From assembly GCA_029557215.1 (NCBI GenBank), contig JAKPQQ010000299.1:1-42900 (forward strand): a stretch of DNA of 42,900 nucleotides, given 5' to 3'. The notes beneath the pieces were generated by a model that worked only from the letters and a program-made list of their open reading frames with translations, made no database searches and had not been told where the DNA came from. Made by a program: the position numbers and the translations under genes. This DNA comes from Fibrobacterota bacterium. Lineage in GTDB: Bacteria > Fibrobacterota > Fibrobacteria > UBA5070. Of the stretch, positions 28,147 to 36,119 are shown in pieces (positions within the stretch are counted from its first letter, which is position 1; the number at the start of each line of letters is the position of its first letter).

Positions 28147-29861
28147 TGTCCAGGATGATCGGACTCTTCCTTTGCCTGCTGCTGTGCGCTTGCGACCGCC
28201 ACGACGATCCCGTCCGCTCCGGATCGCTGGGCAGCGTGTCGGTGAAGCTGTCGGGCAGACGCGCCGTCTCGGTGCCCGAATCGCTGCGGATCGTCGTCGC
28301 GGTGGATTCCACCGCCGCCTTGGACAGGATCCTGCCGTTGGACGGCGCCGGCGCCTTGGAGCTGGAGATCCCCTTCGGGAGCCGCGTCGCCGTGCACGCC
28401 AGGTTGTTCGCCTCCGGCGACACGCTGGAAACGGGCGACACGTCGTTCGCCATGCCGACCGTGTCGTCGCTGAAGCTCGTGTTGGCCTTGCGACCCACCG
28501 GATCGGCCGCCCTGTCGTGGAGCTCGTCCCGTGCCGTGGCGGGAACCGTTGGGACCGCGTTCGTGGACACGATCCGTCTATCCGGAGCGGGTGTCGACGC
28601 AGCGACTCTGTCCCTGGTCTCGGCGCCCGATGGCATGACCCTGTCCGACTCCGTTCTCCGTTGGACACCTTCCGTGGCGGGATCGCACGTGGTCCACCTG
28701 GAGGTCGCGCGCTGGTCGCGCGTCGACACGCTCGCGTGGACCGTCGTGGTGGCGGATTCCGTCCCGTTGCGCACCGGCATGGTCCGGATCCCTTCGGCGG
28801 GCAAACCGTTCGTGTTCGGTTCGGGCATCGGGATCGATTCGGGGATCGTTCCGACCACGGTTTCGCTTTCGCAATCGTTCGACATGGACCGCACCGAAGT
28901 GACCCAGAAGCGGTTCGATTCGGTGATGCGCGCGGCCTTCCCCAGGGATTACGTGGCCTCGCCCTGGAAGGCCGGATCGGGGATCGGCGACGACCTTCCC
29001 GCCTACAACACCACCGTATCGGGCGTGGCGTTGTTCTGCAACGCCTTGAGCAAGTCGGCCAAGCTCGACACCATGTTCGAATACGACCAGCTGACGTGGA
29101 ACTACGGGATCCCCGTTGTGAAGAACCTGCATCTGCGCAGGAACGCGCGCGGCTACCGTCTGCCGACCGAAGCGGAGTGGGAGTACGCGGCGCGGGGCGG
29201 CAGCGACTCGTTGCGGTTCTGGAAAGCGCTCCAGGGCGCGTCGGCGTCGGAGTACGCCAATTTCCCATCGGTGGCCACGGCGGTCCCTCTCAAGCCTGTC
29301 GGAAGCCTCAAGCCCAACGGATACGGTCTCTACGACATCTTCGGGAATGTTTCGGAGCTCATCCTGGGGGTGCACACCAATGGGTGGTTCGTTCCCGAGG
29401 TGCTCGATCCCTGGGGTCCGGGAATCTGGGATTGGGGGGGCAGCTGGAGATTCCCCGTGCGCGGCGGCGACGTGGGATCGATGGTCGAACGAAAAGCCAC
29501 CTTCTACCATTCGTTCGACACCCGGATCGGGTTCCGCACGGTGCTGCCCAGCGGCGCGGGAGGCGGAAGCATTCGCTCGGGCCTGGTGCCCGCGACTCCC
29601 TTCGATCCCGACTCGACCTTCGTGGTCGCGGCCGATTCAAGGTTCTCCGTCAAGTTCGACATGTGGGACCTGATGAACGAACCCTTGGCGCTATCGATCC
29701 AGCCCTTGCCCGGGCCTGCGGGACCGGTGGCCAGGGGCGATTCGATCACATGGACACCCAAGGCTCCGGACGTAGGTTTGCATGTCTACTCCGTGGTGGC
29801 CATAGGGGGATATTCGGGCCACAGTTCGCGAGCCTTCCGACTCAAGATCCTGGTGGAGTGA
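28146..29861 (+). CDS. SUMF1-like lipoprotein with Ig-like N-terminal region
   Basis: 571 residues; ATG 28146 overlaps the previous stop by one base. A lipobox (LLLCAC) follows a short signal (MSRMIGLFLCLLLCAC). Residues about 20-215 are Ig-like (VSVKLSGRRAVSVPESLRIV, DGMTLSDSVLRWTPSVAGSH). The SUMF1/formylglycine-generating-enzyme domain follows at about 220-465: MDRTEVTQKRFDSVM, GYRLPTEAEWEYAARGG, NGYGLYDIFGNVSELI and FDTRIGFRTV. The copper-binding cysteine pair of true formylglycine-generating enzyme is not visible, so it is probably a substrate-binding or structural relative. The C-terminus (about 485-571) is another Ig-like domain. Such proteins are abundant in Fibrobacterota and Gemmatimonadota. 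Confidence 0.85.
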   Translation: MSRMIGLFLCLLLCACDRHDDPVRSGSLGSVSVKLSGRRAVSVPESLRIVVAVDSTAALDRILPLDGAGALELEIPFGSRVAVHARLFASGDTLETGDTSFAMPTVSSLKLVLALRPTGSAALSWSSSRAVAGTVGTAFVDTIRLSGAGVDAATLSLVSAPDGMTLSDSVLRWTPSVAGSHVVHLEVARWSRVDTLAWTVVVADSVPLRTGMVRIPSAGKPFVFGSGIGIDSGIVPTTVSLSQSFDMDRTEVTQKRFDSVMRAAFPRDYVASPWKAGSGIGDDLPAYNTTVSGVALFCNALSKSAKLDTMFEYDQLTWNYGIPVVKNLHLRRNARGYRLPTEAEWEYAARGGSDSLRFWKALQGASASEYANFPSVATAVPLKPVGSLKPNGYGLYDIFGNVSELILGVHTNGWFVPEVLDPWGPGIWDWGGSWRFPVRGGDVGSMVERKATFYHSFDTRIGFRTVLPSGAGGGSIRSGLVPATPFDPDSTFVVAADSRFSVKFDMWDLMNEPLALSIQPLPGPAGPVARGDSITWTPKAPDVGLHVYSVVAIGGYSGHSSRAFRLKILVE

Positions 29862-29885
29862 GCCGCGCGATTCGACGGATTCCGT

Positions 29886-30446
29886 TCAAGCCCCGTCTTT
29901 CCGGAAGACCATCCGGTAGACGATGCTCGATTCCAGCCGGGGGCTGCTCACCGTGACGTCCATGAACAGGATCCGTCCGTCCGGGGACAACGCGAACCGG
30001 TTGACGCGGGTTCCGTGCTCGGCCTTGTAGGATTGGACCAGCACCCCCGATTCCAGGGCGATGCGAAGCAGGTACTGTCTTCCGTCGGGGCGCGTCCAGG
30101 TGATGGTCCTTCCGTCGCTCGGTGCGGTCGGTCCTTTCTTCTCGTCGAAGGAGACCGTGGTCATGCCGTCGGCCTGGCCGATGTAGACGAATTTGGGAAC
30201 CTTGTTGGCCTTGACCAGGCGCCCGCGGGCCATGGTCCGGATCGCGAAGTTCTCCTTGGCCAAGGCCTCGTCGATCGCCTTGGGGATGTCCGCGGATTTC
30301 GCGGGGTCGAGTCTCCAGATCCCGGAATAGTCCGCCAGATCCGCGGCTCCCACCGACACGACGAGCACGACCGCGCAAAGGCGGACGGAACGCGCGATCG
30401 CCGCGCGCCATCCTGCCGCAGCGAACCCCGAAGACGATGTGGCCAT
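29886..30446 (-). CDS. Secreted lipocalin-like protein, copy A
   Basis: 186 residues; ATG 30446 with AAAGGAG 7 bases upstream. The N-terminus (AARSVRLCAVVLVVSVGAADLA-like) is a signal. ADLADYSGIWRLDPAKSAD is followed by beta strands and ends with LRIALESGVLVQSYKAEHGT, FALSPDGRILFMDVTVSS and VYRMVFRKDGA. The same three blocks occur in the protein at 31373-32056, so the two are paralogues. The GxW plus final beta pattern recalls lipocalin-like folds, but no family is certain. It is the last gene of the minus-strand run, facing the SUMF1 gene end to end across 24 bases. Confidence 0.75.
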   Translation of the reverse strand: MATSSSGFAAAGWRAAIARSVRLCAVVLVVSVGAADLADYSGIWRLDPAKSADIPKAIDEALAKENFAIRTMARGRLVKANKVPKFVYIGQADGMTTVSFDEKKGPTAPSDGRTITWTRPDGRQYLLRIALESGVLVQSYKAEHGTRVNRFALSPDGRILFMDVTVSSPRLESSIVYRMVFRKDGA

Positions 30447-30550
30447 GGCGGGACTCCTTTCGCGAAGAGGGTAAACTACAAGCATCAGGATGACGTGCCC
30501 CCAGCCCAGGTGAGGTGTTCGCCAACAACGAAGACGGAAAGACCGTCTTC

Positions 30551-31333
30551 CTACCGGTACATCCGCCCCATGATCGCGCCGGCAAGACGCATGAACATGC
30601 GGCGCGCCACGATCCGCGGGAACCATCGCGACTGCAACGCGTTGAGCCATCCGTCCACCACGGTCATCTTGTCGGATTCCAGAGCGCGCAGGGCCGTCAC
30701 GACCACCATCCTGGGCGTGCGCTTGGGAAGGATCACCTCCTTGCCCAGGGTCTTGTAGAAATCCGTCGAAGTGACACCGGGGCAGAGCGCCAGGACCTCC
30801 ACCCCGGTGCCGCGCGTTTCCTGCCAGAGCGACTCGGTGTAGGACAGCACGAACGCCTTGCTCGCCGCGTAGGCCGCCTGGGTGGGCAGCGGATGGAAGC
30901 TCACGATGGATCCCAGGTTCACGATCGTTCCGCGATGGCGCTCGATCATGCCGGGCAGGTACTCGCGCACCAGGCCGGCCATGGCCAGCACGTTCAAGCG
31001 AATCAATCGGGATTGGTCTTCGGAAGGGATCTCGGCGATCGCTCCGTGGTTGCTGAATCCGGCGTTGTTGATCAGCGCGTCGATCCGCAGGTCCCGTGCA
31101 TCCGTCTCGCGCTTCAGGGCCGCGATGGATTCTTCCCGCGAGAGGTCCATGGGGATCACCACCGGTTCCACCGCACCTTGCGCTACGAGTTCGGCGGCCA
31201 GGGAACGCAGCTTGGTCTCGTCGCGCGCCACGAGGACGACGCGGCTTCCACGCGCCGCCAGTTCCCGGGCGAATTCGAGTCCGATTCCGCTCGAAGCTCC
31301 GGTGATCAACGAGGTGGTCCGATTCCAGTCCAT
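30551..31333 (-). CDS. Short-chain dehydrogenase/reductase
   Basis: 260 residues; ATG 31333 with GGAGG 6 bases upstream. The Rossmann NAD(P) motif is TGASSGIGLEFARELAAR, the NNAG motif is LINNAGFSNHG, and the catalytic triad is S-Y-K in GSIVSFHPLPTQAAYAASKA (Ser near 142, Tyr near 155, Lys 159). The C-terminus (RTPRMVVVTALRALESDKMT, ending IMGRMYR) resembles the fatty-acyl or retinol-type SDR-2 class with a short hydrophobic end. Position between two paralogous lipocalin-like genes in a TetR-controlled run suggests oxidation or reduction of a hydrophobic compound. The substrate is not identifiable. Confidence 0.93.
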   Translation of the reverse strand: MDWNRTTSLITGASSGIGLEFARELAARGSRVVLVARDETKLRSLAAELVAQGAVEPVVIPMDLSREESIAALKRETDARDLRIDALINNAGFSNHGAIAEIPSEDQSRLIRLNVLAMAGLVREYLPGMIERHRGTIVNLGSIVSFHPLPTQAAYAASKAFVLSYTESLWQETRGTGVEVLALCPGVTSTDFYKTLGKEVILPKRTPRMVVVTALRALESDKMTVVDGWLNALQSRWFPRIVARRMFMRLAGAIMGRMYR

Positions 31334-31372
31334 GTGCGCCTCCGTCGGTGGCATCGATCCTGGAACAACAAA

Positions 31373-32056
31373 CTACAGTGCCCGTTCCACCGCAGGCCAC
31401 CTCCAGGAAGGCTGTCCCGGGCGGTGGCGTCCGTCCAGGCCATAGCGTTCGGTCGTGCCGGGTTGGTGCCGCGCCTTGCGCGCGGAGGGCTTGACCGAAA
31501 CCCCTTGGCGGGCATAGACCAACCGGAAGGTCACCGGAACCGGCATGATCCCTCCGATCACCGAAACGTCGACAAAAAGCGTCTTGCCGTCGCTCGACAA
31601 CCCGTAGCGGTCGGTGCGCGAACCGTCCTCGGCGAGGTACGACTCCACCAGCGTCCCCGCGTCCAGGCTCAGCCGTCGCTTCATCGGTTCGCCGATGGCG
31701 GCCGTCAGATCCGATTCGCTTCCGTCCACCGGCGCCAGATGGCCTTGGCTTCCGTCGCCGGCGATCCGGAGCAGGTCCTTTTCCAGGGAGATCACCAGTT
31801 CCGTGGAAGAAACGCTGACTTCCCGAAGGCGATCGCGGACGGACGCCTTGTCGACGCTGTCCACATGCGCGACGAGCGCCTCGATCGCCGCGACGGGATC
31901 GGCGCTGCGAACGCGATCGAGCTTCCACGAACCCGCGAAGTCGGCGAGTTCGGCGGCGATGCCGCCGGTGCAAAGGATCAGAAGGCAAGCGAACAGCCTG
32001 GGTATGCAAAACGACGTTCTGGAGAGGATTCCGGAACCGGGGTGGCGGTGGATCAT
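31373..32056 (-). CDS. Secreted lipocalin-like protein, copy B
   Basis: 227 residues; ATG 32056 preceded by AAAGG 7 bases upstream, with a signal peptide (PRLFACLLILCTGGIAAEL). AELADFAGSWKLDRVRSAD matches ADLADYSGIWRLDPAKSAD of copy A, and LSLDAGTLVESYLAEDGSRT plus YGLSSDGKTLFVDVSVIGG match its C-terminal blocks. It is longer at both ends; the C-terminus after VYARQGVSVKPS is arginine- and tryptophan-rich and poorly ordered, possibly a shifted reading end. It is the first gene of the run and is divergent from tetR. A fatty-acid or lipid binding role is guessed from the fold. Confidence 0.75.
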   Translation of the reverse strand: MIHRHPGSGILSRTSFCIPRLFACLLILCTGGIAAELADFAGSWKLDRVRSADPVAAIEALVAHVDSVDKASVRDRLREVSVSSTELVISLEKDLLRIAGDGSQGHLAPVDGSESDLTAAIGEPMKRRLSLDAGTLVESYLAEDGSRTDRYGLSSDGKTLFVDVSVIGGIMPVPVTFRLVYARQGVSVKPSARKARHQPGTTERYGLDGRHRPGQPSWRWPAVERAL

Positions 32057-32093
32057 ATCAGGGCCTTTCTGCGGAGTGGGAGTGCTCAGACCA

Positions 32094-32112
32094 ATCTTTA
32101 CAGCGTAAAGAT
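32094..32112. promoter_or_regulatory. Operator candidate for the divergent TetR-type regulator
   Basis: ATCTTTAC-AGC-GTAAAGAT is a perfect 8-3-8 inverted repeat in the 80-base space between the copy B start (32056) and tetR (32137). A further half-site, CTTTAC, occurs at 32122-32127. TetR-family proteins bind such palindromes in the promoter of the gene they face, so this is the most likely binding site for the regulator's dimer. Confidence 0.6.
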
Positions 32113-32136
32113 CTACTGGAACTTTACATTGGCAAG

Positions 32137-32805
32137 ATGAAGAAGGCAAGCCGAATCGTGTCCCATCCGGGAGTTGCCGCAACCCCGGTCGGGTATCACC
32201 ACGGCGATTTGCGCAATGCGTTGGTGGAGGCTGCCGTTCAAATCTTGTCCGAGAAGGGAGTCTCGGGTCTGAGCTTGCGCGAGGTCGCCCGCCGTGCGGG
32301 AGTGAGCCACGCCGCGCCCTACCACCATTTCACGGACAAGGAGGCGTTGATCACGGCGGTCTGCGACCACGGATACGGTCTGCTCCAGAAAGAGATGCAA
32401 AAAGGTCACGAACTGGGGCAAGTCGCGCTGGATGGAGTGCAGAACGCGGGAATCGCCTATGCCCGCTTCGCGGTCGACCACCCGGCGCTGTTTCGGCTGA
32501 TGTACACGTGGGAGCGCGTGGGCGAGCCGTCCGAGGAATGGACGAACGCGACCACGGCCATGAACGAGGGCATGGTCCGGGGGATCATGGAGGTCACCGG
32601 GATCTCGCTGGAAGAAGCGCGGATGATCCACTTCACCCTCTGGGCGGCCATGCACGGACTGATCATGCTCTGGCTGGACGGCCAACTCAAGGGGATCGAC
32701 CGTCCTTTAGAAGAGGTCGCCTACGACCTCACCATGTTGCTGGGACGCATCATCAATTGGAAGGATCCGACACCGAGCGCAGCGAAGGCCGAGGGATCCG
32801 GATAG
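32137..32805 (+). CDS. TetR/AcrR family transcriptional regulator
   Basis: 222 residues; ATG 32137 lacks a Shine-Dalgarno sequence but follows TACATT by 6 bases. The helix-turn-helix is YHHGDLRNALVEAAVQIL plus SLREVARRAGVSHAAPYHHF. The YHHGDLR start and APYHHF-DKEAL are typical of the WHG-type C-terminal subfamily, whose members often sense fatty acids or drugs. The C-terminal domain has LFRLMYTWERV and LTMLLGRII in a ligand-cavity helix bundle. It faces the lipocalin-like/SDR/lipocalin-like genes, so it probably represses them and itself. Ligand unknown. Confidence 0.93.
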   Translation: MKKASRIVSHPGVAATPVGYHHGDLRNALVEAAVQILSEKGVSGLSLREVARRAGVSHAAPYHHFTDKEALITAVCDHGYGLLQKEMQKGHELGQVALDGVQNAGIAYARFAVDHPALFRLMYTWERVGEPSEEWTNATTAMNEGMVRGIMEVTGISLEEARMIHFTLWAAMHGLIMLWLDGQLKGIDRPLEEVAYDLTMLLGRIINWKDPTPSAAKAEGSG

Positions 32806-32882
32806 GATTGCGCCTCGACTCCGAATCCAAATGCATTGGTGCCGATCGTCAATGGAGTGGTACACTCTCGCACGAATCCATC

Positions 32883-34193
32883 ATGTCCGAAAACATCCCT
32901 TCGCAACCATCCGTCTCGACGGAATTCCTGAACCTCCTGCTCCGGGAACGCGTCGTTCTGCTGCTGCTCGCGGCCACATTCGGGGCGCTCGCATGGCAAC
33001 ATTGGGGAATGAACCGTTCGATCCTCCTGAACCACGACGCCTCCAGCATCCGGGTGTCGGCGGTGGACGACAATGCCGGTGGTGGAACTTCCGTCTGCAC
33101 ACTGGATACCACCGGTGGTGCATGGCGTATCGACTACGATGTCCGCCCAGGAAATGGATGGGCCTTCTGCGGCATCTCCTTCGCCTTCTTCTCGGCGGAT
33201 TCCTCACCGGGAATCGACTTGTCCGGCTTCGACACGTTGGTCGTGAATTTCCAGGGGTTCGAGGGTGTGAATTCCTCGTTCCAGACGCAGCTGAGGACGA
33301 TGGACACGAACATCTACCAGGAAGGTGATCCATCCTCCCTCAAGCACCAGAACATGATCCTGTTTCCGGAGGTCGCCACCGCGTCGCGCAACGCGATGCC
33401 GTTGGACAGATTCGTGATTCCGCCCTGGTGGGTGGCCCGCAGGAAGGTGCCCGTCCGATTCCTGAATCCCGACAGACACGACGTGCGCGAACTGGAGATC
33501 CTGACTTCCGCGGACGTCATCCGTCTGGGCCAGGGGAGTTTCGGGATCCGAAGCCTGGAATTCCACGGCAAATGGATCCGTCAGGAAACGCTTCTCAAGA
33601 TCCTGTTCGGGGTCTGGCTGGCCTACGTGGTCGTCGGATTGGTCCTGCGTCTGTACAAGTCCTTCGCCTCGATCCGTGCCTTGCAAAGGCAGACCTCACA
33701 GCTCCAGGAGCTCGCCGAGCACGACCCGCTCACGCGCTTGCACAACCGCAGAGGACTGGAAAACCATCTGAGCGCCCTCGCGAGCCGGTCCATCGACCCG
33801 GCAAATCCCGTCATGGGCGTGATGATGGTCGACCTCGACCATTTCAAGACGGTGAACGACACCTTGGGCCACGACGCCGGCGACGAGATCCTGCGGCGGC
33901 TGGCAGGTCTCATCCAGGAAGAAATGCGCCCCAACAACCTTGCGGCCCGCTGGGGTGGCGAGGAGTTCATTCTTCTTTTGCCCGGGATTCCCGTCGCACG
34001 GCTCCTGCCCGCGGCGGAAAAGGTTCGCGCCCGCGTGGAATCCGAACTCCAGTACAAGGACCATCGCATCACCGCGAGCATCGGAATCGCCCACGGAAGG
34101 GTGGAGGAATTCGAGGCGCTGGCCAAACGCGCCGACGAGGCGCTCTACCGCGCGAAGGCGGCGGGACGCAACCGGGTGGAAGTGGCGGGGTAG
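32883..34193 (+). CDS. Membrane diguanylate cyclase (GGDEF)
   Basis: 436 residues; ATG 32883, with TACACT 16 bases upstream and no ribosome-binding site. A first membrane segment (VVLLLLAATFGALAWQHW) precedes an extracytoplasmic beta-rich sensor (about 45-240: WRIDYDVRPGNGWAFCG, IDLSGFDTLVVNFQG). A second membrane segment (LLKILFGVWLAYVVVGLV) follows. The GGDEF domain (about 280-436) has LTRLHNRRGLENHL, MMVDLDHFKTVNDTLGHDAG and the active site RWGGEEF. The RxxD product-inhibition site five residues before GGEEF reads RPNN, so feedback control by c-di-GMP is probably absent. The external domain resembles carbohydrate-binding sandwiches; the signal is unknown. Confidence 0.95.
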   Translation: MSENIPSQPSVSTEFLNLLLRERVVLLLLAATFGALAWQHWGMNRSILLNHDASSIRVSAVDDNAGGGTSVCTLDTTGGAWRIDYDVRPGNGWAFCGISFAFFSADSSPGIDLSGFDTLVVNFQGFEGVNSSFQTQLRTMDTNIYQEGDPSSLKHQNMILFPEVATASRNAMPLDRFVIPPWWVARRKVPVRFLNPDRHDVRELEILTSADVIRLGQGSFGIRSLEFHGKWIRQETLLKILFGVWLAYVVVGLVLRLYKSFASIRALQRQTSQLQELAEHDPLTRLHNRRGLENHLSALASRSIDPANPVMGVMMVDLDHFKTVNDTLGHDAGDEILRRLAGLIQEEMRPNNLAARWGGEEFILLLPGIPVARLLPAAEKVRARVESELQYKDHRITASIGIAHGRVEEFEALAKRADEALYRAKAAGRNRVEVAG

Positions 34194-34236
34194 GGTCGGC
34201 CCAGATGAGGCTCTGTTCCCGGTCCATGGCGCGGGG

Positions 34237-35946
34237 TCAGTCGTCGAGAAGCGACTTGTCGATCTTCGCGCGGGTCGCCGAGAGTAGTTCCCCAGTGCTT
34301 GTCCGAAGGAGCTTCAGTACGAGTTCCGAACCCCCTGTCCTACGGTGGAGGCCGCTGGCCAGCAAAATGTCGGCGCCGAGAAGCCGTCCGGTTCCCGACA
34401 CCGAATTCGGATCGATGGCCCCGCTTTCCTGCAAGGCCTGCTCACGGAGCACGTCGCCGAGATTCCCTCGTTCGACCAGCCTGACATTCCCGCTTCGGGA
34501 CAGCTCGATCGAAAGGATCTGATTCAACCGGGCAGCTTGAGGCGCGAGGCTGCTGTCTGCAGGACTGGTCGGCAGGATCGCGATACGGGCGGTATCTGGA
34601 AGTGGCATGGACGCGAAATCGCGCAGTTCCTTGAAGGCGAGTCGGAACAATTCCGAAAACACCGAATCGCTCGGCAGTGTGCCAGAAGGCCTTGCCTCGA
34701 ACCAGTCGAGGTTTTGTGAAATGGGATCGGCGATCTGATTGCCGATCTCCTCGCGAGTCAGACGCAGGAGGGCGGTTTCGAGTCGTTCCGACACCCAATT
34801 GCTTCCCGTATGATGGCTCACCGCTCCGGGGGCTCCTCCTTCGCTTTCTCCGGACTCCCCCGGTTTGGTCAGGAAGACGTATTTGCCTCCGGTGATTTGG
34901 GCGATCTGCCGAAGAACGACTTCGCCGGCCACGGGCAGGGATCCGCATCCCACCGAGTGAAGCTTGATGCCGTTCCGTCTAGCGAGATGCGAGGCCGAGA
35001 CGTAGGTGAACTCCTGCGCGTAGTCAAGATGGGGCGGTGCGTCGGTAATCACGAATCCTAACCGGATTCCGTCACGATTCCATGTCATCCCATGGAAAGC
35101 CGTATCGAGGGCCGATTGGAGATCCTCGGGTTGGTCTCCACCCCCATCGGCCCGGACTTTGGACAGCTCACGGGAAAAAGCGGTGGCGTCCTCGGTGAAT
35201 TGGATCTTGCTGACGAGAAAATCGTCCTTCCTGTCACGATATTGGACGAGCCCGAACCGGAGCCTTGGGGATTCCGGAAGTGAGGACAGGTTCATCTGGA
35301 GGATGGAAATGGCGTTCTTGAGCTGATCGATCTGGGTCTGCATCGATCCGGTCGCGTCCAGCACGAAAAGGAGGTCCACGTTGAGAGAAGATGGACGCTG
35401 TCTCGCCGGACCGATGGCAACGGCTATCTTCCGGGGGCCATCGGCAGCCAATTGGAAGGACGTGTCGTCGTCACCGCGCTTCACCTCCACGCGCAACGAA
35501 CGAATGCGGTCTTCCGGGATCGCCCACAGTGGGTAGAATGTTGCGCTGCCATCGGACAAGGTGACGAGTGTTTCCAGCGTGTCCTGGCCGTTCAGGATAT
35601 TCACCTGGACGTTCGCCAAGCCATTCGATGCGGAATCGACCACGTGGAACAGAATCCTTTCACGGATGCGCGAGTCCAACGCTCCCGATGGGCCGGCGTA
35701 TTTGTCCAAAAACTCCAGGAACAAGGGGAATTGGCGATTGTCGTCCGAAACCCCGGCCTGCAATCCGGATGCCGCATTGCGCTTGGGGGGAGCGGATTCC
35801 CTCGGTGGAGTGCCGGATGCGGGAGGCATTCGCGAATCCGCGCGATCCTCAGCCAGACCGATTCCGGCTCGATGAGGAGCAGCGCAGGAAAAAAGGACGA
35901 CAAATACGGCGGCAAGCGCCAAATTCGAATGGGGCTTGATTCTCAT
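34237..35946 (-). CDS. VWA-domain lipoprotein with CsgG-like C-terminus
   Basis: 569 residues; ATG 35946 was chosen because the lipoprotein signal (ALAAVFVVLFSC, Cys 21) begins there; GGTATTTT just upstream suggests a leaderless start. Residues 22-70 are a disordered linker. An Ig-like region (about 95-185) follows, then a VWA domain with MIDAS residues D197-A-T-G-S201 (LLFVLDATGSMQTQI), D-Q-P-E-D and FVITDAPPH further on. The C-terminal part (about 440-569) resembles CsgG/FlgO-type sequences: RIAILPTSPADSS, LNQILSIELSRSGNVRLVER and LLGADILLASGLHRR. This combination suggests surface assembly or monitoring of stress on an envelope structure. It is followed at its 3' end by the diguanylate cyclase, convergent. 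Confidence 0.85.
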   Translation of the reverse strand: MRIKPHSNLALAAVFVVLFSCAAPHRAGIGLAEDRADSRMPPASGTPPRESAPPKRNAASGLQAGVSDDNRQFPLFLEFLDKYAGPSGALDSRIRERILFHVVDSASNGLANVQVNILNGQDTLETLVTLSDGSATFYPLWAIPEDRIRSLRVEVKRGDDDTSFQLAADGPRKIAVAIGPARQRPSSLNVDLLFVLDATGSMQTQIDQLKNAISILQMNLSSLPESPRLRFGLVQYRDRKDDFLVSKIQFTEDATAFSRELSKVRADGGGDQPEDLQSALDTAFHGMTWNRDGIRLGFVITDAPPHLDYAQEFTYVSASHLARRNGIKLHSVGCGSLPVAGEVVLRQIAQITGGKYVFLTKPGESGESEGGAPGAVSHHTGSNWVSERLETALLRLTREEIGNQIADPISQNLDWFEARPSGTLPSDSVFSELFRLAFKELRDFASMPLPDTARIAILPTSPADSSLAPQAARLNQILSIELSRSGNVRLVERGNLGDVLREQALQESGAIDPNSVSGTGRLLGADILLASGLHRRTGGSELVLKLLRTSTGELLSATRAKIDKSLLDD

Positions 35947-35952
35947 CGGGAA

Positions 35953-35958
35953 AAAATA
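35953..35958 (-). promoter_or_regulatory. -10-like box of the VWA lipoprotein gene
   Basis: TATTTT (minus strand, context GGTATTTT) ends 6 bases before the ATG at 35946, with no Shine-Dalgarno sequence. It has the same layout as the boxes before tetR and the cyclotransferase gene. Confidence 0.35.
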
Positions 35959-36033
35959 CCCATTTCCTACAACCTCGCCGAGGCGGAATGAGACGATGCC
36001 ACCCCGACCAAAAGGCGTACGCCCCAGTTCTGG

Positions 36034-36055
36034 CATTCCGGCTTTCGCCGGAATG
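36034..36055. repeat. Hairpin repeat CATTCCGGC-TTTC-GCCGGAATG
   Basis: A perfect 9-base-pair stem around TTTC, of the widespread intergenic type made of CATTCCGGC/GCCGGAATG. It lies between carB and the VWA gene, on the 3' side of carB. It may terminate or stabilise the carB transcript or be a mobile repeat. No second full copy is in the window. Confidence 0.6.
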
Positions 36056-36119
36056 AGCCAACCTTAGCGGTACGTCGAAGGTCGGGGGAGCAAGTATCGC
36101 CCGCCGCAGCCGATTTTTG

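Noticed and set aside
26113..29268. 1051-codon minus-strand open frame opposite FecR/barrel/SUMF1 genes
   Set aside because: Arginine-proline-serine-rich translation typical of antisense GC-rich DNA; the plus strand holds three genes with signal peptides and coupled overlaps.
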